Below the pieces are notes generated by a model that saw only the letters and a program-made list of their open reading frames with translations, made no database searches and was not told where the DNA came from. Shown here piece after piece: positions 1 through 8,504 of a stretch of DNA of 34,984 nucleotides. Origin of the DNA: Paludibacter sp. (lineage in GTDB: Bacteria > Bacteroidota > Bacteroidia > Bacteroidales > Paludibacteraceae); the NCBI GenBank assembly GCA_017882285.1, contig JADGPS010000034.1, positions 1-34,984 of the forward strand, written 5' to 3'. The first letter of the stretch is position 1. The number at the start of each line of letters is the position of its first letter. The translations under genes were made by a program, and so were the position numbers.

Positions 1-1
1 C

Positions 2-364
2 TTGATGTTAAGTTGCTCAGAACTAAATAAATTGGGAGAAGGCGTTTTAAAAGGAAAAATCACGATTGGTCCGCTTTGTCCGGTCGAAACAATTCCTCCA
101 CAGCCGCAATGTCTGCCAACTGCGGATACCTATAAAACCTGGCAAACATCGGTTTGGAATTTAAATGAAACCACTAAGATAGTCAATATAACACCTGATT
201 TGAGCGGCAATTATCAAATTAATCTTCCAGTAGGCGAGTACGTTGTGGATTTTGAAAACAAAATAAAATTAAGTATCCAAAACAGCAATCTTCCAGTTAA
301 AATAAAAATCAATAACCAAGATTCAACGAAATTGGATATAAACATAGATACCGGAATAAGATAA
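2..364 (+). CDS. Exported lipoprotein with IGPLCPVE-type domain, 5' truncated by window edge
   Basis: Only the 3' part is visible; the frame is open to the left edge, so the TTG/ATG codons at 2-7 are probably internal to a signal peptide. The first residues read LMLSCSE-like, which looks like a lipobox ending at a Cys, so the mature protein would begin almost at the window edge and be about 115 residues. The mature part carries the motif IGPLCPVE, then a Pro/Gln/Cys stretch, then strands ending in LPVGEYVVDF. This resembles small beta-sandwich domains of the carboxypeptidase-regulatory kind; that assignment is by appearance only. The stop is 19 nt before the serpin gene, so it probably belongs to the same operon. 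Function unknown. Confidence 0.6.
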   Translation: MMLSCSELNKLGEGVLKGKITIGPLCPVETIPPQPQCLPTADTYKTWQTSVWNLNETTKIVNITPDLSGNYQINLPVGEYVVDFENKIKLSIQNSNLPVKIKINNQDSTKLDINIDTGIR

Positions 365-383
365 ACTAAATAACTATAATCGT

Positions 384-1622
384 ATGAAAAAATTAATTCA
401 ACTATCGTTTATCGCCTTATTGATTGGAAGTTGCACGGCGCAGAACGATCCGATAATTAAAGTTCCTGTGGATGCAAAACCAATAATTTTGAATGTCGGA
501 ATGGAAAAACGTGTCAGTCAGGATAATGCATTTGCCTTCGATTTATTAAAAAAAACCATTACATCTTCCGGCGAAACGAATGTCTTTATTTCGCCATTGA
601 GCGTGAGCATTGCGCTTGGAATGGCTTGGAACGGAGCTAACGGGTCGACCAAAACCGAAATGGAAACTGCAATGAAAATGAGCGGCTTGTCAGTTGCCGA
701 TATTAATGGTTATTACCAGATTATGCAATCGACTTTGCCGGGAATTGACCCGACAACTAAATTAAGCGTTGCCAATTCACTGTGGTATAAAACCGGATTT
801 CCTGTAAAACCGGATTTTCTGAAAGTGAATACCGATTACTTTGGAGCTTATGTGAAAGAACTTGATTTTACAAAAACCTGGGCGGTTGATACCATTAATA
901 ACTGGTGCGCGAAAAAGACTAATAATCTTATTAAGAATCCGTTGGATAAGATTGATTCAAACGATGTCATGTTTTTAGTAAATGCCATTTATTTCAAAGG
1001 AATCTGGCGCAAACATTTTGAAACCAGTAATTCCAAAGAAGCTGATTTCACAAACGAACTCGGAGCTGTCACAAAAGTAAACATGATGTATCAAAAAGAC
1101 ACATTTGCTTATGCTGAAGATAATTATGCACAATACCTGGACATGCCATACGGAAATAAAGCCTTTTCTATGACGGTTATTCTTCCTCTTGACGGAAAAA
1201 CAACATCAGATGTTTTGAATCAGTTGACGGCGGACAACTGGAATAATCTGATTCAAAATATGCCGACAAAAGAAGTGGAAGTTTATATGCCGCGATTCAA
1301 AACTCAAAATAATTTTCTGCTGAATGACCCACTCAAAAGCATGGGAATGAATCTGGCATTTTCCGATTTTGCCGATTTCACCAATATTGCCAATATGAAT
1401 CTGAAAATATCAAAGGTAATTCATGATACGTATGTGGAGGTAACAGAAGAAGGAACTGAGGCTGCTGCTGTAACAATTATTGGAATTATGACAACTTCAA
1501 TGCCTGTTCCCCAACCAACACCTGTTTTCCGTGTGAATAAACCATTCCTCTACGTAATTCGCGAAAAAAGTACCGGAGTGATTCTGTTTATTGGAAAGAT
1601 GGGAAATGTGGAAAAATATTAA
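384..1622 (+). CDS. Serpin-family protease inhibitor, lipoprotein
   Basis: A 412-residue serpin (typical serpin core about 370-400). A short hydrophobic signal ends in the lipobox IGSC with Cys17, so it should be membrane anchored rather than freely secreted. Serpin landmarks are NVFISPLSVSIALGMAWNGA (67-86), the NAIYFKGIW breach/shutter segment near 200-208, and the signature FRVNKPFLYVI (382-392). The reactive-centre loop runs from about 355 to 380: the hinge EEGTEAAAVT has small residues at P12-P9, the pattern of inhibitory serpins, and the likely scissile region is IMTTSMP (368-374). The P1 residue is uncertain because the loop after it is several residues longer than in alpha-1-antitrypsin. 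Second gene of a four-gene run with gaps under 21 nt. Target protease unknown. Confidence 0.93.
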   Translation: MKKLIQLSFIALLIGSCTAQNDPIIKVPVDAKPIILNVGMEKRVSQDNAFAFDLLKKTITSSGETNVFISPLSVSIALGMAWNGANGSTKTEMETAMKMSGLSVADINGYYQIMQSTLPGIDPTTKLSVANSLWYKTGFPVKPDFLKVNTDYFGAYVKELDFTKTWAVDTINNWCAKKTNNLIKNPLDKIDSNDVMFLVNAIYFKGIWRKHFETSNSKEADFTNELGAVTKVNMMYQKDTFAYAEDNYAQYLDMPYGNKAFSMTVILPLDGKTTSDVLNQLTADNWNNLIQNMPTKEVEVYMPRFKTQNNFLLNDPLKSMGMNLAFSDFADFTNIANMNLKISKVIHDTYVEVTEEGTEAAAVTIIGIMTTSMPVPQPTPVFRVNKPFLYVIREKSTGVILFIGKMGNVEKY

Positions 1623-1640
1623 TAATAAAAATCTGATAAA

Positions 1641-2228
1641 ATGACGAAAAATCTAAAAAAAATGGCATTGTCCATCATCGCAATTATCACAATTACAACT
1701 GTCTATGCTCAAAAAAATGAGGTTGGAGTTACAATTTCCGGGTCTCCGATAAACACATCAATTAGTTTCAATTTGCTTGAAAAAGATACTTATTATTCTG
1801 TGAATCAATCCTATGCTTTCGGACTTACGTACATCAGATCCATTACCAAATTACTGGATATTGAAACAGGAGTTGAATATGAAAGCTTTGATGCTTCGGT
1901 TCATTCTGTTTTTGATTATTATAAACGAAGCAGGACTTCACTTCTCGATATTCCTGTGGGTGTACGACTAAATTTAATGAAATATTTTTATGTAAACGGT
2001 GGATTATTATTCGATTTAGATATCAGTACCGACTCACCTCTTCATATTCAAACGGGTTTTGGGAGTATGTTGGGTCTTGGATTAAAATATGATTTTTCAA
2101 CCGGTATATCGCTATTTTTAAACCCTTACGTTAAATTCCATTCCATGTTGCCTTATTTAATTTACAAATCAGGCGACCAGCATATTTTGGAAACTGCCTT
2201 ACGATTAGGAATTACCTATCATTTTTGA
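1641..2228 (+). CDS. Small outer-membrane beta-barrel protein
   Basis: A 195-residue protein with an N-terminal signal peptide (hydrophobic run, then VYA-Q as the probable cleavage site). The mature part alternates short amphipathic strands with Gly/Asn/Asp turns: GVEYESF, DIPVGVRLNL, YVNGGLLFDL, GLGLKYDF and a last strand LRLGITYHF ending in Phe. A terminal aromatic residue is the classical signal for barrel assembly. This is the usual look of eight-stranded porin/PorT-like barrels of Bacteroidota. It starts 18 nt after the serpin and is followed 20 nt later by the LVIVD lipoprotein. A structural or anchoring role for the operon is possible but is inference. Confidence 0.75.
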   Translation: MTKNLKKMALSIIAIITITTVYAQKNEVGVTISGSPINTSISFNLLEKDTYYSVNQSYAFGLTYIRSITKLLDIETGVEYESFDASVHSVFDYYKRSRTSLLDIPVGVRLNLMKYFYVNGGLLFDLDISTDSPLHIQTGFGSMLGLGLKYDFSTGISLFLNPYVKFHSMLPYLIYKSGDQHILETALRLGITYHF

Positions 2229-2248
2229 CTTATAAAATAATCTACAAA

Positions 2249-3526
2249 ATGAAAAAATTAATCTTTTTATTCAGCATTTCATTGCTTGCGTTGACAAGTT
2301 GCACTGACGTAATAACAGAAACAGTGACTTACAAAATTAATGAACCGATTTTTATGTCGACCGAAACTTTCCGTAATTCAGTGAAAGTAAGTGCCGTACC
2401 ACAGGCAATAACCAGTATTGGCAAAATGTGCTTTTATAACAACTATTTGTACATTTCCGAACCGGGAAAAGGAATTCACATTATCAACAATGTCGATCCG
2501 ACTAATCCTCAGGTAATAGGTTTTATTGAATTATTGGGAAATGCCGATTTGGCTATTCGCAACAATAGACTTTATGCCGATTCGTATATCGATTTGGTAT
2601 GGTTTGATATTACAAATCCGGGTCAACCGGAATTGCAGGGACGGCTGGATTCCATTTTCCCGACAGCACTACCAATTACCGGAAATAATTATGGAATTGA
2701 TTATACAAAATCTTATGGAGGAACCAATCAGGGCATTATTGTAGGTTGGAAACTGACTGAAAAAACCGAAGATGTGAATCATTATACCGGTGGTTGGTTA
2801 AAAGGCGGAGTGATGTATGATGGCTTGGTAATGACTGCAACTCCATCAACTAATGCAAGTTCAACTGGATTAAATGGTTCCATGTCGCGATTCACCATTT
2901 ACAACGATCGTTTGTATTCTGTGATTAATAACGGTTTGAATATCTTCGACTTAACTGGTGATACTCCCCAAAAAGCTGCAGGTAATTTGTACATTGGTTG
3001 GAACGTTGAAACCATTTTCAGCTACAAAACCAATCTGTTTTTCGGAACAAGCACCGGTTTGTTGATTTATTCTGTTGCTGATCCGTTAAATCCTGTATAT
3101 CAGTCGTGTATAACTCATGCTTACGCTTGCGATCCGGTAGTGGTTGATAATGATCTGGCATATGTTACCTTGCATTCCGGCAGTATTTGCGATGTTTCGG
3201 CTAATGAAAATTCGTTGATAATAATCAATGTGAAAGACGTGAAAAACCCGACACAATTAGTGACTTACAATCTTACTAATCCCAAAGGACTTGGAATTGA
3301 TAATGGAAAACTATTTTTGTGCGATGATGGTTTGAAAATTTTTCAACTTGACACTCCACAAACGTTAATGGCCCATCAGTTGGTTCACTATAAAGGGATG
3401 GATGGTTATGATGTAATTCCGAGTAACAACATTCTAATGATGATTGCAACAGATGGACTTTATCAATACGATTATTCCGATTTGAATAATATTAAACAAA
3501 TCAGCAAAATACCAATTGGAAAATAA
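2249..3526 (+). CDS. LVIVD-repeat beta-propeller lipoprotein
   Basis: A 425-residue lipoprotein. The frame is open from a TTG at 2225, but the ATG at 2249 gives a perfect signal (KKLIFLF...LALTSC, lipobox Cys18) and avoids overlapping the previous gene. The body repeats the blade pattern 'short strand, GIHIINNVDPTNPQVIGFI' and 'LVWFDITNPGQPELQGRL', later 'SLIIINVKDVKNPTQLVTY', the motif of LVIVD propellers in which each blade carries a D-x-x-x-P-x-x-P turn. Such proteins are usually surface or periplasmic and of unknown function. Last gene of the serpin operon; a transcription terminator follows at 3548. Confidence 0.85.
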   Translation: MKKLIFLFSISLLALTSCTDVITETVTYKINEPIFMSTETFRNSVKVSAVPQAITSIGKMCFYNNYLYISEPGKGIHIINNVDPTNPQVIGFIELLGNADLAIRNNRLYADSYIDLVWFDITNPGQPELQGRLDSIFPTALPITGNNYGIDYTKSYGGTNQGIIVGWKLTEKTEDVNHYTGGWLKGGVMYDGLVMTATPSTNASSTGLNGSMSRFTIYNDRLYSVINNGLNIFDLTGDTPQKAAGNLYIGWNVETIFSYKTNLFFGTSTGLLIYSVADPLNPVYQSCITHAYACDPVVVDNDLAYVTLHSGSICDVSANENSLIIINVKDVKNPTQLVTYNLTNPKGLGIDNGKLFLCDDGLKIFQLDTPQTLMAHQLVHYKGMDGYDVIPSNNILMMIATDGLYQYDYSDLNNIKQISKIPIGK

Positions 3527-3547
3527 TATACAGTTCTCACCGTTAAC

Positions 3548-3582
3548 AAAAATAGAGACTGAATCTTCAATCTCTATTTTTT
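3548..3582. terminator. Bidirectional rho-independent terminator between LVIVD gene and fabI
   Basis: Perfect 11-bp inverted repeat: AAAAATAGAGA at 3548-3558 and TCTCTATTTTT at 3571-3581, with a 12-nt loop. The A tract on the left and T tract on the right give a U-run on either strand, as expected between the convergent LVIVD gene (ends 3526) and fabI (ends 3627). Confidence 0.8.
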
Positions 3583-3590
3583 AATTTCAA

Positions 3591-3625
3591 ACTATCAACT
3601 GCCAATTATCAACTGTGAATTGAAT
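3591..3625. repeat. Degenerate heptad repeat next to fabI stop
   Basis: Five consecutive 7-mers: ACTATCA, ACTGCCA, ATTATCA, ACTGTGA, ATTGAAT. Units 1 and 3, and 2 and 4, are the closest pairs. The array ends 1 nt before the fabI stop codon on the minus strand. It belongs to the window-wide set of 7-bp-period repeats. Confidence 0.6.
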
Positions 3626-3626
3626 A

Positions 3627-4484
3627 TCATCCGTAAATAATTTTTCCGTTTTCGTCTTTAAATTCATCAAAACTTTTATTGTATTGTTGCATTGCTCGGT
3701 AACTCATTGCCATACTGGAGAAACCACCATCGTGATACAAATTTTGCATGGTCACTTTGCGGGTTAAATCGCTGAACATAACCACACAATAATTGGCACA
3801 ATCGGCAGCTGTGGCATTACCAAGTGGCGACATGCGTTCTGAATAATCGAGCAATCCGTCCATACCTTTTACACCGCTACCGGCAGTTGTAACGGTTGGA
3901 GATTGAGAAATTGTATTCACACGAACATTATGTTCACGACCATAAATATAACCAAAGCTGCGGGCGATAGATTCAAGCATCGATTTTGCATCAGCCATGT
4001 CGTTGTAACCGAAAACAGTGCGTTGTGCAGCCATATACGAAAGTGCCACAACGGATCCGTAATCGTTGATGGCATTCATTTTCTTGGCAACTTGCAACAT
4101 TTTATGGAAAGAAATAGCGGAAATATCAAGCGTGGAAGTCAGCATTTCGTAATCCAAATCATCGTATGTGCGTTTTTTGCGAACATTTGGCGACATACCG
4201 ATTGAGTGTAAAACAAAATCAATTTTTCCGCCTAACGCTTCGATTGATTGAGCAAAAACTTGTTCCAAATCTGCAACACTTGTTGCGTCTGCAGGAATTA
4301 ATTTTGCGTTTAATTTTTCCGCAAGTTTGTTAGTTGTTCCCATTCGAACAGCTAAAGGTGTGTTTGATAATGTGATAATTGCACCTTCTTCTACAACACG
4401 TTCTGCCACTTTCCAAGCGATGGACATTTCGTTCAACGCTCCAAATACGATACCTCTTTTACCTTTTAATAAATTGTTACCCAT
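3627..4484 (-). CDS. fabI: Enoyl-[acyl-carrier-protein] reductase (NADH)
   Basis: FabI catalyses the last reduction of each fatty-acid elongation cycle, enoyl-ACP to acyl-ACP, in the cytoplasm. The 285-residue product has the divergent nucleotide-binding N-terminus GKRGIVFGALNEMSIAW (8-24), HSIGMSP (93-99) and the FabI active-site pair Tyr150 and Tyr160-x6-Lys167 (the reductase Y-x6-K spacing rather than Y-x3-K of ordinary SDRs). SQSPTVTTAGSGVKG (193-207) is the substrate-loop region, and the C-terminus YHDGGFSSMAMS is typical of the family. It is a monocistronic gene on the minus strand, divergent from the lipoprotein at 4696, with a TACCTTTG -7 box upstream. Confidence 0.96.
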   Translation of the reverse strand: MGNNLLKGKRGIVFGALNEMSIAWKVAERVVEEGAIITLSNTPLAVRMGTTNKLAEKLNAKLIPADATSVADLEQVFAQSIEALGGKIDFVLHSIGMSPNVRKKRTYDDLDYEMLTSTLDISAISFHKMLQVAKKMNAINDYGSVVALSYMAAQRTVFGYNDMADAKSMLESIARSFGYIYGREHNVRVNTISQSPTVTTAGSGVKGMDGLLDYSERMSPLGNATAADCANYCVVMFSDLTRKVTMQNLYHDGGFSSMAMSYRAMQQYNKSFDEFKDENGKIIYG

Positions 4485-4559
4485 GTTTATTTAGTTAATA
4501 GTTCATTTCTTAAACATTTATAAATCTAAAATGTTTTAATTACAAACCGAATTTCCGCA

Positions 4560-4567
4560 CAAAGGTA
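4560..4567 (-). promoter_or_regulatory. Candidate -7 promoter box for fabI
   Basis: On the minus strand this reads TACCTTTG, an exact match to the Bacteroidota -7 consensus TAnnTTTG, about 75 nt before the fabI ATG in an otherwise very AT-rich 211-nt divergent intergenic region. No convincing -33 TTTG is present at the expected spacing. Confidence 0.45.
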
Positions 4568-4695
4568 CGGAAAATGTGCAATAAATGAAGATTATCTATT
4601 CCAATTCAATATGTGAAATGAATTATCGTTTTGAATAATAGTATCTTATGAAATAATATTTGTTTCAATAATTTCTGCTAAAAATAAAACTAATT

Positions 4696-5217
4696 ATGAA
4701 GTTCAAATTCTTAATTTTATCTGTATTTTTGAGTTTGATGTCTTGCAAAGAAGAAATTCCAAGCATGAAGCAAAAGATTTTTTTTGAGAAACATTATATA
4801 AATATGGCGTGGTTACCCCAAAGTTCAGGTTATTTGATTGATTCATTGGGAAATGTGTTGGAATTCAAATGGGTGGAAGTATTTCACGAATGGTTCGAGC
4901 CCGATTCTACCGGCTATATCAGCAGCACAAATATGGATAAAAATATATCCTATTGCCAAACCATAAATTATCATATAAATGCGGATACATTAAAACTTTA
5001 TGTCAGTAAAATTTATGCAGCATCCAAAGGAAAAATTTCAAAACCACAAATGCAAATGGCTGATTTTGGCGATATTCGATACTCGGCATTCATTTATGAC
5101 GAAAAAACAAACCGGTATAAAGAGGTGCTAATCAAATTGTATGGCGACTTAATGAGCAATAACAGCACTCGGGAAGCTGAAGAAATTTACCAATGGATGA
5201 ATAGAGTTGGAAAATAA
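4696..5217 (+). CDS. Hypothetical lipoprotein
   Basis: A 173-residue protein of no family I recognise. The N-terminus is a clear lipoprotein signal (KFKFLILSVFLSLMSC, Cys17). The residues right after the Cys are KEE, which resembles the acidic lipoprotein export signal that sends lipoproteins to the cell surface in some Bacteroidota; surface exposure is therefore possible, as inference. The rest is rich in aromatic residues and strands, with a helical, charged C-terminal end. It stands alone between fabI (divergent) and exbB, with over 200 nt free on both sides, so it is probably transcribed by itself. Confidence 0.7.
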   Translation: MKFKFLILSVFLSLMSCKEEIPSMKQKIFFEKHYINMAWLPQSSGYLIDSLGNVLEFKWVEVFHEWFEPDSTGYISSTNMDKNISYCQTINYHINADTLKLYVSKIYAASKGKISKPQMQMADFGDIRYSAFIYDEKTNRYKEVLIKLYGDLMSNNSTREAEEIYQWMNRVGK

Positions 5218-5504
5218 AATAATTTAGTTAAAGTTAGCCGATTCAAAAGTCTATTTTTTATTTTTTAATATCTTTGGCACAACTGTTGTTAGATTAGTAC
5301 AACGCAAGTTATTCGTTAGAATTACTCCGATAGAAATCAATTTTTGAAATAAAACCGGTGTATATCACACGTTAATTATTACTAACAACAAATTTCTATC
5401 TTCAATAAATAAGCTATTTTTGCGTTGAAAATGAATTAAACACTTGATTCTGACTTTTTAGTAAAGTATAAGAATTACACAATATCACCAAAAAACAATT
5501 TGAA
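5218..5504 (+). promoter_or_regulatory. Intergenic region with candidate exbB promoter boxes
   Basis: No gene is seen in this AT-rich 287-nt gap. It holds two exact TAnnTTTG -7 boxes on the plus strand: TATCTTTG at 5269-5276 and TATTTTTG at 5415-5422. The second would start transcription roughly 75 nt before the exbB ATG. Neither has a good -33 TTTG at about 20 nt spacing, so the assignment is tentative. Confidence 0.4.
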
Positions 5505-6215
5505 ATGAATTTATTAACCGTTTTACTTCAGGTTTCAGCCAAATTGCCTGCCGATTCCACTACAACTGCCATAGTTGTTTCAAATGAAAATTATTTACAG
5601 TTATTAATGAAAGGAGGCTGGATTATGGTTCCTCTCTTTTTATTATTTTTTCTTTCCATTTATATGTTTATTGAACGTTTGGTTTCAATAAACACACTTG
5701 GGAAAAGTGATGCTAATTTGTTTACACGAATTAGCGAACTTGTTGCAGATAACAAAATTGAAAAAGCTATAAAATTTTGCAACGAAAAGCCATCAACCTA
5801 TGCTAAAGTTCTCGCAGCCGGATTAGAAGCTTCAATTGAAGGAGAAGATGTTGAAATTCAGGATGCACTGCAAAGTGAAGCTCGTCAACAGATTTCAATT
5901 CTCGAACGGGGCATGAATTACCTCGGAATCACGGCTTCCATTGCACCTATGTTGGGTTTCCTTGGAACAATTTTCGGTGTAATTAAGATTTTTTATAATA
6001 TTTCAGTAACCGATGATTTGAATATCGCCAATATCTCTGACGGATTATATCAGAAAATGATTTGTTCAGGAACCGGTCTTTTTGTTGGTATTATCGCTTA
6101 CTCAGGATACTATATTCTTAACGGTCGCATCGACAGGATAGTGATTAATCTCGACAAATACACAAACAATTTATTGAAAGACATTCGCAGCTACAAAAGA
6201 ACCAAGAATGCTTAA
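5505..6215 (+). CDS. exbB: ExbB/TolQ/MotA-family proton channel subunit
   Basis: Inner-membrane protein of 236 residues that with ExbD forms the proton-driven motor energising TonB-type outer-membrane transport (or a Tol-like system). Three membrane segments are visible: about 39-58 (WIMVPLFLLFFLSIYMFIE), 140-164 (ITASIAPMLGFLGTIFGVI) and 188-205 (GTGLFVGIIAYSGYYIL). The family signature A-P-x-L-G-(F/L)-x-G-T-x-x-G is intact in the second segment, and a cytoplasmic domain with ISILERGMNYL lies between the first two. A short extra N-terminal hydrophobic stretch may be a signal. exbD follows 36 nt downstream. No tonB is present here, so the partner and exact role are open. Confidence 0.9.
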   Translation: MNLLTVLLQVSAKLPADSTTTAIVVSNENYLQLLMKGGWIMVPLFLLFFLSIYMFIERLVSINTLGKSDANLFTRISELVADNKIEKAIKFCNEKPSTYAKVLAAGLEASIEGEDVEIQDALQSEARQQISILERGMNYLGITASIAPMLGFLGTIFGVIKIFYNISVTDDLNIANISDGLYQKMICSGTGLFVGIIAYSGYYILNGRIDRIVINLDKYTNNLLKDIRSYKRTKNA

Positions 6216-6251
6216 TTATTGCTCACAAATCATCGTAATTCATTTATTATC

Positions 6252-6671
6252 ATGAAAATAGAACGCAGAAAATTGAGAACAGCCGAGGTTTATACCGCCT
6301 CATTGAACGACATTATGTTTTTCCTGTTGTTATTTTTCTTAATCGTATCCACAATGGTAACTCCGGCTACCATTCGTGTGTTGTTGCCAAAATCCAAAAC
6401 ATCCGAAGATGTGGTTGTAAAAAAGCAAATCAGCTTGACTATCACGGCTGATCATAGATATTATATTGACAAAAAAGAAGTTACATACGAAACAATTGAA
6501 CAGCAATTAGCTTCAATTCTTTCTAAAAAAGCAAAAAGAGAAGAAGTGATTGTTTTACTACATGCCGATAAAACACTTAATCTGCAAGACGTTGTAAGTG
6601 TAATTGATATTGGGAATAAATTACGGGTTAAAATGGTTTTATTCACTCAAAAGGATAAGAGTAAAGTGTAA
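6252..6671 (+). CDS. exbD: ExbD/TolR-family motor subunit
   Basis: Partner of ExbB: a small protein with one N-terminal membrane helix and a periplasmic domain. I start at the ATG at 6252 (139 residues); a TTG at 6219 in the same frame would add 11 residues not expected in the family. The motif LNDIMFFLLLFFLIVSTMV (18-36) holds the conserved membrane Asp20 that carries protons, followed by the periplasmic part with KKQISLTITADHRYYIDKK and VVSVIDIGNKL. The pair has a single ExbD copy, whereas Bacteroidota TonB motors often have two. Confidence 0.88.
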   Translation: MKIERRKLRTAEVYTASLNDIMFFLLLFFLIVSTMVTPATIRVLLPKSKTSEDVVVKKQISLTITADHRYYIDKKEVTYETIEQQLASILSKKAKREEVIVLLHADKTLNLQDVVSVIDIGNKLRVKMVLFTQKDKSKV

Positions 6672-6713
6672 TCAATTTTGGGTTAAAGCATTAATCCTAT
6701 TCAACTTACCACA

Positions 6714-7973
6714 TTGAACTCCTCAACTATAGATTCTTCCTGGAAACAAATTTCGCAACGAGCTTCTCGTTCGTTAAATCTGATAAATGATGAAATCATA
6801 TATCAGGTTTTGCTTGCGTTGTCAGATGAAGCAGTTGCACAAACTGAAACAATTTTGGAAGAAAATGGCAAAGATCTGGTTGTAATGGATAAATCTAATC
6901 TAATGTACGACCGGCTTTTATTAACCAAAGAACGGATTGAAGGAATTGCCGCAGATATTCGAAACGTGGCATCGTTGCCTTCGCCATTAGGCAAAACTTT
7001 GATGCACACTGAACGTCCGAATGGAATGAAAATTACGAAAGTAACAGTTCCTTTTGGTGTGGTTGGAATTATTTACGAAGCCCGTCCAAATGTGACTTTT
7101 GATGTTTTCTCACTTTGTTTGAAATCGGGAAATGCGTGTGTGTTGAAAGGTGGAACCGATGCTTATAATTCTAATTCTGCGATAGTGAAAGTAATTCAAT
7201 CAGTATTGGAGAAATTTGGATTGGATAAGAATATAGTCACTTTACTTCCTGCCGGACGTGAAGCAACGGCTGAATTAATGAATGCAGTCGGATATGTGGA
7301 TGTAATTATTCCTCGTGGCGGTAAAGTGTTAATTGATTTTGTGCGCGATAATTCCCGCATTCCTGTAATTGAAACCGGTGCCGGCATTTGTCATACTTAT
7401 TTTGATGAATTTGGTGATTTAGAAAAAGGGAAAGAAATTATTTTTAATGCTAAAACCCGGCGTGTAAGTGTTTGTAATGCGTTGGATTGTTTGATAATCA
7501 ATAAAAAACGCCTTTCAGATTTGTCCATGCTTTGCGAAAAATTAGCGGAGAAAAATGTGATAATTTATGCTGATGTAAAGGCGTTAACATTTTTGAATGG
7601 AAAGTATCCTATTCATTTATTGCAAAAAGCTTCAAATGAGAGTTTCGGTACAGAATTTTTGGATTATAAAATGGCTGTAAAAACCGTTGAGAGTATTGAA
7701 GACGCTGTAAATCATATTGCTGCTTTCAGCTCTAAACACAGTGAATGTATAGTCAGTGAAAATCAAATGAATATTAATTTTTTTGATAAAATGGTAGATG
7801 CTGCCTGCGTTTATACGAATGTTTCGACTGCTTTTACCGACGGAGCTCAGTTTGGTTTAGGAGCAGAAATCGGAATCAGCACACAAAAATTGCATGCCCG
7901 GGGTCCAATGGCATTAGAAGAATTATGTTCGTATAAATGGATAATTAAAGGTGATGGGCTCACCCGAAACTAA
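6714..7973 (+). CDS. proA: Gamma-glutamyl phosphate reductase (proline synthesis), TTG start
   Basis: ProA reduces gamma-glutamyl phosphate to glutamate semialdehyde with NADPH. At 419 residues it has the normal length (about 415). Seen motifs: [15 protein letters not shown] (114-128), [13 protein letters not shown] (142-154), IIPRGG (198-203), [10 protein letters not shown] (220-229) and [12 protein letters not shown] (245-256), where Cys254 is the catalytic nucleophile position. No ATG lies at the beginning: the next Met in frame is residue 58, so the TTG at 6714 is the likely start; residues 1-30 fit the usual ProA N-terminal helix. proB is not in the window. It follows exbD by 42 nt. Confidence 0.95.
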   Translation: MNSSTIDSSWKQISQRASRSLNLINDEIIYQVLLALSDEAVAQTETILEENGKDLVVMDKSNLMYDRLLLTKERIEGIAADIRNVASLPSPLGKTLMHTERPNGMKITKVTVPFGVVGIIYEARPNVTFDVFSLCLKSGNACVLKGGTDAYNSNSAIVKVIQSVLEKFGLDKNIVTLLPAGREATAELMNAVGYVDVIIPRGGKVLIDFVRDNSRIPVIETGAGICHTYFDEFGDLEKGKEIIFNAKTRRVSVCNALDCLIINKKRLSDLSMLCEKLAEKNVIIYADVKALTFLNGKYPIHLLQKASNESFGTEFLDYKMAVKTVESIEDAVNHIAAFSSKHSECIVSENQMNINFFDKMVDAACVYTNVSTAFTDGAQFGLGAEIGISTQKLHARGPMALEELCSYKWIIKGDGLTRN

Positions 7974-8017
7974 AAAATATCTGCATAATTCACTATAATT
8001 CAAATATTTTTACACTA

Positions 8018-8052
8018 TTTGTTGTATAATCGAAAATAATTGTTTTCCTTTG
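8018..8052 (+). promoter_or_regulatory. Candidate promoter for the RNA-binding protein gene
   Basis: TTTG at 8018-8021 with an overlapping-register TTG at 8022-8024 is followed, about 20 nt later, by TTCCTTTG (8045-8052), one mismatch from the -7 consensus TAnnTTTG. This is the best -33/-7 pair in the window. It implies a 5' leader of about 120 nt before the ATG at 8181, with no obvious strong hairpin in it. Confidence 0.5.
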
Positions 8053-8180
8053 TACTGAAAAGAAAGTGTATTTTTTCGACTGGTTATTCTCAACTCACCT
8101 TCTCAAGGACCGAATTTGCATTAACCTCGTTTGTTTATACTGTTCTTGAAACACAATTTATTCAATTTTTATTTTATTTT

Positions 8181-8426
8181 ATGAACATTTACGTAGGTAA
8201 CTTAAGTTACAAAGTTCGGGAAAATGACCTCCAAGGGGTTATTGAAGAGTATGGTCAAGTAGAATCTTGCAAAATTATTAAAGATCGCGAAACAGGTAAA
8301 TCTAAAGGATTTGCATTTGTAGAAATGGCTGACGATGTCGCTGCTGCAAAGGTTATCGAAGAACTTAACGGAGCTGAATTTGACGGCCGCTCAATGGTTG
8401 TTAAAGAAGCAAGACCAAGAAATTAA
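8181..8426 (+). CDS. Small RRM-domain RNA-binding protein
   Basis: An 81-residue single RNA-recognition-motif protein. The frame is open from 8040, but residues before the ATG at 8181 do not look coding, and from this Met the product is a complete RRM: RNP2 is IYVGNL (3-8), RNP1 is KGFAFVEM, and the fold ends with DGRSMVVKEARPRN. These proteins are common and abundant in Bacteroidota, where Hfq is usually absent, and are thought to bind single-stranded RNA; their targets are mostly unknown. The gene stands alone, with a promoter at 8018-8052, a long leader and a strong terminator directly after it. Confidence 0.93.
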   Translation: MNIYVGNLSYKVRENDLQGVIEEYGQVESCKIIKDRETGKSKGFAFVEMADDVAAAKVIEELNGAEFDGRSMVVKEARPRN

Positions 8427-8450
8427 GATTTAATTTTTAGAAACAAGAAG

Positions 8451-8485
8451 AACTTCTGTTATCGTTTGATAGCAGGAGTTTTTTT
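8451..8485 (+). terminator. Rho-independent terminator after the RRM gene
   Basis: A 13-bp stem (8451-8463 with 8468-8480, two or three G-U pairs) closed by a 4-nt loop GTTT and followed by a run of seven T. It is the strongest terminator-like hairpin in the window and ends the RRM transcript 25 nt after its stop codon. Confidence 0.88.
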
Positions 8486-8504
8486 GTAAAAACATATCTA
8501 AACC

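Noticed and set aside
3903-4205. 100-residue open frame on the plus strand opposite fabI
   Set aside because: Fully inside fabI on the other strand, His/Asn-rich with no family resemblance; a shadow of the real gene. The same applies to frames opposite proA, porW, argB, gyrB, dacB and metF.
8040-8180. Upstream extension of the RRM protein
   Set aside because: The region contains the candidate promoter and leader, and its translation is unlike any RRM protein N-terminus.
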